Below, in pieces: positions 22,652-23,805 of a DNA stretch of 23,805 nt. Location: the IMG/VR virus record IMGVR_UViG_3300022748_000044, positions 1 to 23,805 of that record, one strand, 5' to 3'. Both the position numbers and the translations under genes were made by a program. The DNA is from a virus. Every line of letters begins with the position of its first letter. Position 1 is the stretch's first letter. The notes beneath the pieces are model-generated. The model was not told where the DNA came from. It did no database searches and saw only the letters and a program-made list of their open reading frames with translations.

Positions 22652-22676
22652 GTTGTGGAATAACTGTTACACAGCC
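22610..22676 (+). other. attI-type recombination site and cassette 1 junction
   Basis: The crossover G/TT lies at 22666/22667 in AATAACTGTTACACAGCC, where AAC and GTT form a simple inverted site. A direct repeat of CTGTTAC occurs at 22633-22639 and 22664-22670, reminiscent of integrase-binding repeats in attI. The site overlaps the beginning of the integrase frame if the long start is used. The 12 bases 22665-22676 are the reverse complement of 23129-23140 in the first attC, which marks this as the left cassette boundary. Confidence 0.7.
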
Positions 22677-22684
22677 TGATTTCA

Positions 22685-22702
22685 TTGGCGATTTCGCGCC
22701 AA
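22685..22702. repeat. Inverted repeat in the cassette 1 leader
   Basis: TTGGCG and CGCCAA are separated by 6 nt (ATTTCG) between the integrase start and the first cassette gene. An operator for the divergent integrase/cassette pair or a small hairpin are possible. Confidence 0.4.
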
Positions 22703-22729
22703 AAAATAGTTGAAGATTTATGCTGCAAA

Positions 22730-22746
22730 ACCCAAGCGGCTTGGGT
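22730..22746. repeat. Second inverted repeat in the cassette 1 leader
   Basis: ACCCAAG and CTTGGGT are separated by CGG, a perfect 7-bp palindrome. On the minus strand it is followed by TTTT, so a weak terminator on that strand or an operator are both possible. A TATATT box (22746-22751) directly abuts it on the plus strand, so a repressor site controlling the cassette genes would fit. Confidence 0.4.
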
Positions 22747-22797
22747 ATATTCTAACCATCGAAGGCGATTAAGCCTCCGAAAAACAAAAAGAAAAAT

Positions 22798-22992
22798 ATG
22801 AAGACCACCAAATATGTAGCCCTCGATTGTAACGGTTCGGCGCTCCAGTTCACCGGATCTGGCCGCTCGGTGCAGTGCGCTGATGAGTCCGCCGACCTGT
22901 TCGATACACAGGCCGAAGCCGAAGCCGCCCTGAAGTTGGCTGAAGAACGCGGCGGGCAGGTTGTCCCGCAGCACGACCCCACCGACCGATGA
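22798..22992 (+). CDS. Cassette-borne hypothetical protein, 64 aa
   Basis: The first gene of cassette 1, on the plus strand as is usual for cassettes. The product starts MKTTKYVALDCNGSALQFTG, has a beta-rich first half with a small Cys-containing turn (RSVQCADESADLF) and an Ala/Glu helix (AEAEAALKLAEERGG), and ends in Asp-Arg. I know no family, but short proteins with a FDTQAEAEAA-type helix are common in cassettes. The leader is A-rich (AAAAACAAAAAGAAAAATATG) with no clear Shine-Dalgarno. Its stop overlaps the start of the next gene (ATGA). Confidence 0.75.
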   Translation: MKTTKYVALDCNGSALQFTGSGRSVQCADESADLFDTQAEAEAALKLAEERGGQVVPQHDPTDR

Positions 22993-23138
22993 ACGCCGAA
23001 GCATCCAGATACCTCGCCGCCATTGGGCGGCGAGGAGGCGAGGCCAAATCAGCCGCGAAAGCGGCAGCGGCAAAAGAGAATGGGAAGCGCGGCGGTAGGC
23101 CGAAGAAAAAGAAGCACATTGACGTTCGGGCTGTGTAA
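22989..23138 (+). CDS. Cassette-borne small basic protein, 49 aa
   Basis: The ATG at 22989-22991 overlaps the preceding stop. The product is MNAEASRYLAAIGRRGGEAK, then an Ala/Lys run and GKRGGRPKKKKHIDVRAV. The IGRRGGEAK and NGKRGGRPKK motifs occur in many short bacterial and phage proteins with KGG-like repeats, presumably nucleic-acid binding. The stop lies inside the R'' end of the first attC (TAA at 23136-23138 in GTGTAAC), a usual arrangement in compact cassettes. Two small overlapping genes in one cassette recall toxin-antitoxin pairs, but neither product is a recognised toxin. Confidence 0.7.
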   Translation: MNAEASRYLAAIGRRGGEAKSAAKAAAAKENGKRGGRPKKKKHIDVRAV

Positions 23139-23241
23139 CAATGCGCTGATGCAGACCACCGGCGGGCGTCTCCCGTGAATCGGTAACGTCTCTTGCGCTC
23201 GTGAGTTGGTCGGTCGGTGGCTGCATAGCTATTCGTTCGGA
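23129..23241 (+). other. attC1: cassette 1 recombination site
   Basis: R'' GTGTAAC (23133-23139) is followed by spacer AATGC (23140-23144) and L'' beginning GCTGATGCAGACCACCG (23145-23161). The other arm is CGGTGGCTGCATAGC (23215-23229), spacer TATTC (23230-23234) and GTT (23235-23237). The arms pair as GCT-ATGCAG-CCACCG with two extrahelical bases (a G and an A, 7 nt apart) on the R'' arm and a 5-nt unpaired spacer on each side; a variable loop of about 53 nt lies between. These are the defining features of attC. Confidence 0.87.
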
Positions 23242-23609
23242 AGCCCGGCGGCATCGTAGGTTTCCAGCGCGGCATTTGCGGCCTCGGCATATTCGAGCGC
23301 ACCTTCCGCCCATTCCATCGTTTGCAGCGCCCACACATTTCCGTCAGTGTCGGTTTTCTTGCGGTCAGTTCGGACGCTGGCGAGATAGCCAGCAGCTTTT
23401 ATGAGCGTGTCCGCGAGCATTTTGTTTTCGCGTTCAAGCTTGCGGCACAGATACAGAGCGCGGTCACGGTCGGTTTCTTTTTCCTTCGTGTATTCCGGCG
23501 TCAGCTTCATCTGCATGAGCAGATTATTTGTGCGTGGAGTCGGGACTTCCGAACCATGCGCCGCAGGCGAATCGGCGGTGGCCTTGTCAGTTCGATTGTC
23601 GTTTGGCAT
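23229..23609 (-). CDS. Phage-type hypothetical protein in cassette 2 (reverse orientation), 126 aa
   Basis: The product starts MPNDNRTDKATADSPAAHGS and contains VPTPRTNNLLMQ, a PTPRT-type opening common in small phage early proteins, followed by a helical, coiled-coil-prone segment (RDRALYLCRKLERENKMLAD) and an Ala-rich acidic C-terminus (LEYAEAANAALETYDAAG). It fills cassette 2 in the reverse orientation: it starts in the central loop of the second attC and ends in the 3' arm of the first. Reverse genes in cassettes are known but uncommon. It may have been carried in as a phage-derived gene. Biochemical function unknown. Confidence 0.7.
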   Translation of the reverse strand: MPNDNRTDKATADSPAAHGSEVPTPRTNNLLMQMKLTPEYTKEKETDRDRALYLCRKLERENKMLADTLIKAAGYLASVRTDRKKTDTDGNVWALQTMEWAEGALEYAEAANAALETYDAAGLPNE

Positions 23610-23654
23610 AGAGATTATTTTTGGGCGTTCGCGCCGATTCGCTGAGCTTGGTCG
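23236..23654 (+). mobile_element. Integron gene cassette 2
   Basis: A 419-bp cassette bounded by G/TT at 23235/23236 and 23654/23655. Its first bases TTCGGAAG, preceded by G, are the reverse complement of CTTCCGAAC (23546-23554) at the R'' side of its own attC: nine bases, perfect. It has no plausible plus-strand gene; a reverse 126-aa gene uses almost all of it, including parts of both flanking attC sites. Confidence 0.8.
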
Positions 23655-23660
23655 TTCAGC
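23546..23660 (+). other. attC2: cassette 2 recombination site
   Basis: R'' CCGAAC (end at 23554), spacer CATGC (23555-23559), then L'' arm GCCGCAGGCGAATCGGC (23560-23576). The other arm is GCCGATTCGCTGAGC (23633-23647), spacer TTGGTC and GTT (23654-23656). Nine consecutive bases CGAATCGGC/GCCGATTCG pair, then CAG/CTG, with extrahelical G bases at 23563 and at 23566 or 23567, one mismatch, and GC/GC at the base. A loop of about 56 nt lies between. The plan equals attC1. Confidence 0.78.
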
Positions 23661-23805
23661 ATCAGAGTTTCGGGCGGAAGATCACGATTGCGACCGGGAA
23701 TGGCGCAGCCGCTTCCGCTCCGGCAAAAGTCACGCGGCCTTTGGGATAGCGCACTTCACCTTTCACCGCGTAGTTGTGCCACCAGTTCGTGTCCACGCGG
23801 GCAGG
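23655..23805 (+). mobile_element. Start of integron gene cassette 3 (partial)
   Basis: The stretch after the second attC crossover begins TTCAGCATCAG and contains the reverse-oriented end of a Dam-type methyltransferase gene. The far end and its attC lie beyond the window, so whether this is a further cassette or the start of ordinary phage sequence cannot be decided here. Confidence 0.5.
23662..23805 (-). CDS. Phage-type DNA N6-adenine methyltransferase (Dam family), C-terminal 47 aa only
   Basis: An open frame enters from the right edge and ends at TGA 23662-23664, giving the last 47 residues. These contain WWHNYAVKGEVRYPKGRVTF and the ending APFPVAIVIFRPKL. In phage Dam proteins (DNA N-6-adenine-methyltransferase, PF05869 type) the C-terminus has this combination: aromatic residues, an EIRF/KGR strand, an F-G-G-A segment and an APFPS-IVIF strand followed by RP. 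The catalytic motif is outside the window. The gene is on the minus strand, 10 nt inside what may be cassette 3, so it would be read opposite to the array. Dam proteins protect phage DNA from host restriction. Confidence 0.78.
   Translation of the reverse strand, partial: PARVDTNWWHNYAVKGEVRYPKGRVTFAGAEAAAPFPVAIVIFRPKL

Larger units (their letters stand above)
22667..23235 (+). mobile_element. Integron gene cassette 1
   Basis: A 569-bp cassette bounded by G/TT at 22666/22667 and 23235/23236. It carries two plus-strand genes (64 and 49 aa) and ends in an attC. The complementarity of the left end (TGTTACACAGCC) to the attC R'' flank (GGCTGTGTAACA) is the signature of a cassette that closed into a circle before insertion. 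It has a 131-nt leader with inverted repeats, and no convincing promoter. Confidence 0.85.

Noticed and set aside
22724-22752. The palindrome at 22730-22746 as a clear terminator
   Set aside because: The stem is only 7 bp with a 3-nt loop and the T-run is four bases on the minus strand; an operator is as likely.
22648-23334. A 228-aa minus-strand frame across cassette 1
   Set aside because: It overlaps two plus-strand genes with credible sequence and crosses attC1 and the attI junction; the translated protein has no domain pattern.
23322-23645. A 107-aa plus-strand frame as the gene of cassette 2
   Set aside because: It runs into the attC2 3' arm, has no convincing start context and is the antisense shadow of the better supported 126-aa gene.
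23641-23660. GCTGA...TCAGC as an independent hairpin between the Dam and 126-aa genes
   Set aside because: It is part of the attC2 3' arm and R' box, which explains the sequence better.
1-23805. CRISPR arrays, rRNA and tRNA genes
   Set aside because: Short tandem repeats have no spacers of regular length, and no cloverleaf or rRNA-like sequence was seen by eye on either strand.

Overview
The window reads as part of a tailed (podovirus-like) phage or prophage of a Verrucomicrobia-type host. An integron platform sits beside its replication and packaging genes. The host guess rests on families of short tandem repeats scattered through gene gaps and gene ends: CCGCTTT, TTCCGAT, GGACTTT, TCTCTGCGT and a TTAATCCTG type. 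I know such repeats mainly from Verrucomicrobia and related environmental bacteria. The guess also rests on A/T-rich leaders that mostly lack a Shine-Dalgarno sequence. The DNA is GC-rich. Nearly everything from 1 to 22651 lies on the minus strand as a tightly packed series with many 4-base start/stop overlaps. No gene-free stretch longer than 300 bases exists.

In the direction of transcription (high to low coordinates) the phage part holds: an integron-type integrase (21659-22651); a small SWIM zinc-finger protein; a putative replication initiator with an origin-like repeat cluster inside its gene; two small basic/DNA-binding-like proteins; small and large terminase; a 40-aa ORF; portal; scaffold-like protein; major capsid protein; an exported capsid-neighbour protein; head-completion candidates; a tail-fibre-like protein with a signal peptide; a cluster of small membrane proteins and lipoproteins (probable lysis or envelope functions, with no endolysin recognised); a DUF1353-like protein; an Ig-like protein; a tail hub protein split in two; an intrinsic terminator; and three probable internal virion (ejection) proteins. 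The last of these runs off the left edge. A tail hub and ejection proteins without a tape measure suggest a short tail.

The right 1.15 kb is the most interesting part. Next to the integrase start there is a cassette array of integron type. Cassette 1 (22667-23235) carries two overlapping plus-strand genes of 64 and 49 aa and ends in an attC site. Cassette 2 (23236-23654) is filled by a reverse-oriented 126-aa gene and ends in a second attC. Cassette 3 begins at 23655 and holds the reverse-oriented end of a phage-type Dam methyltransferase cut by the window edge. Both attC sites show R'' and L'' boxes, an unpaired spacer of 5-6 nt, extrahelical bases and a paired stem. The outer bases of each R'' are perfectly complementary to the first bases of the same cassette (12 bp for cassette 1, 9 bp for cassette 2), as expected for cassettes inserted between G and TT. 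The integrase overlaps the next phage gene by GTGA. The simplest reading is a phage that carries an integron, perhaps using IntI as its own integrase; a prophage lodged beside a host integron is the alternative.
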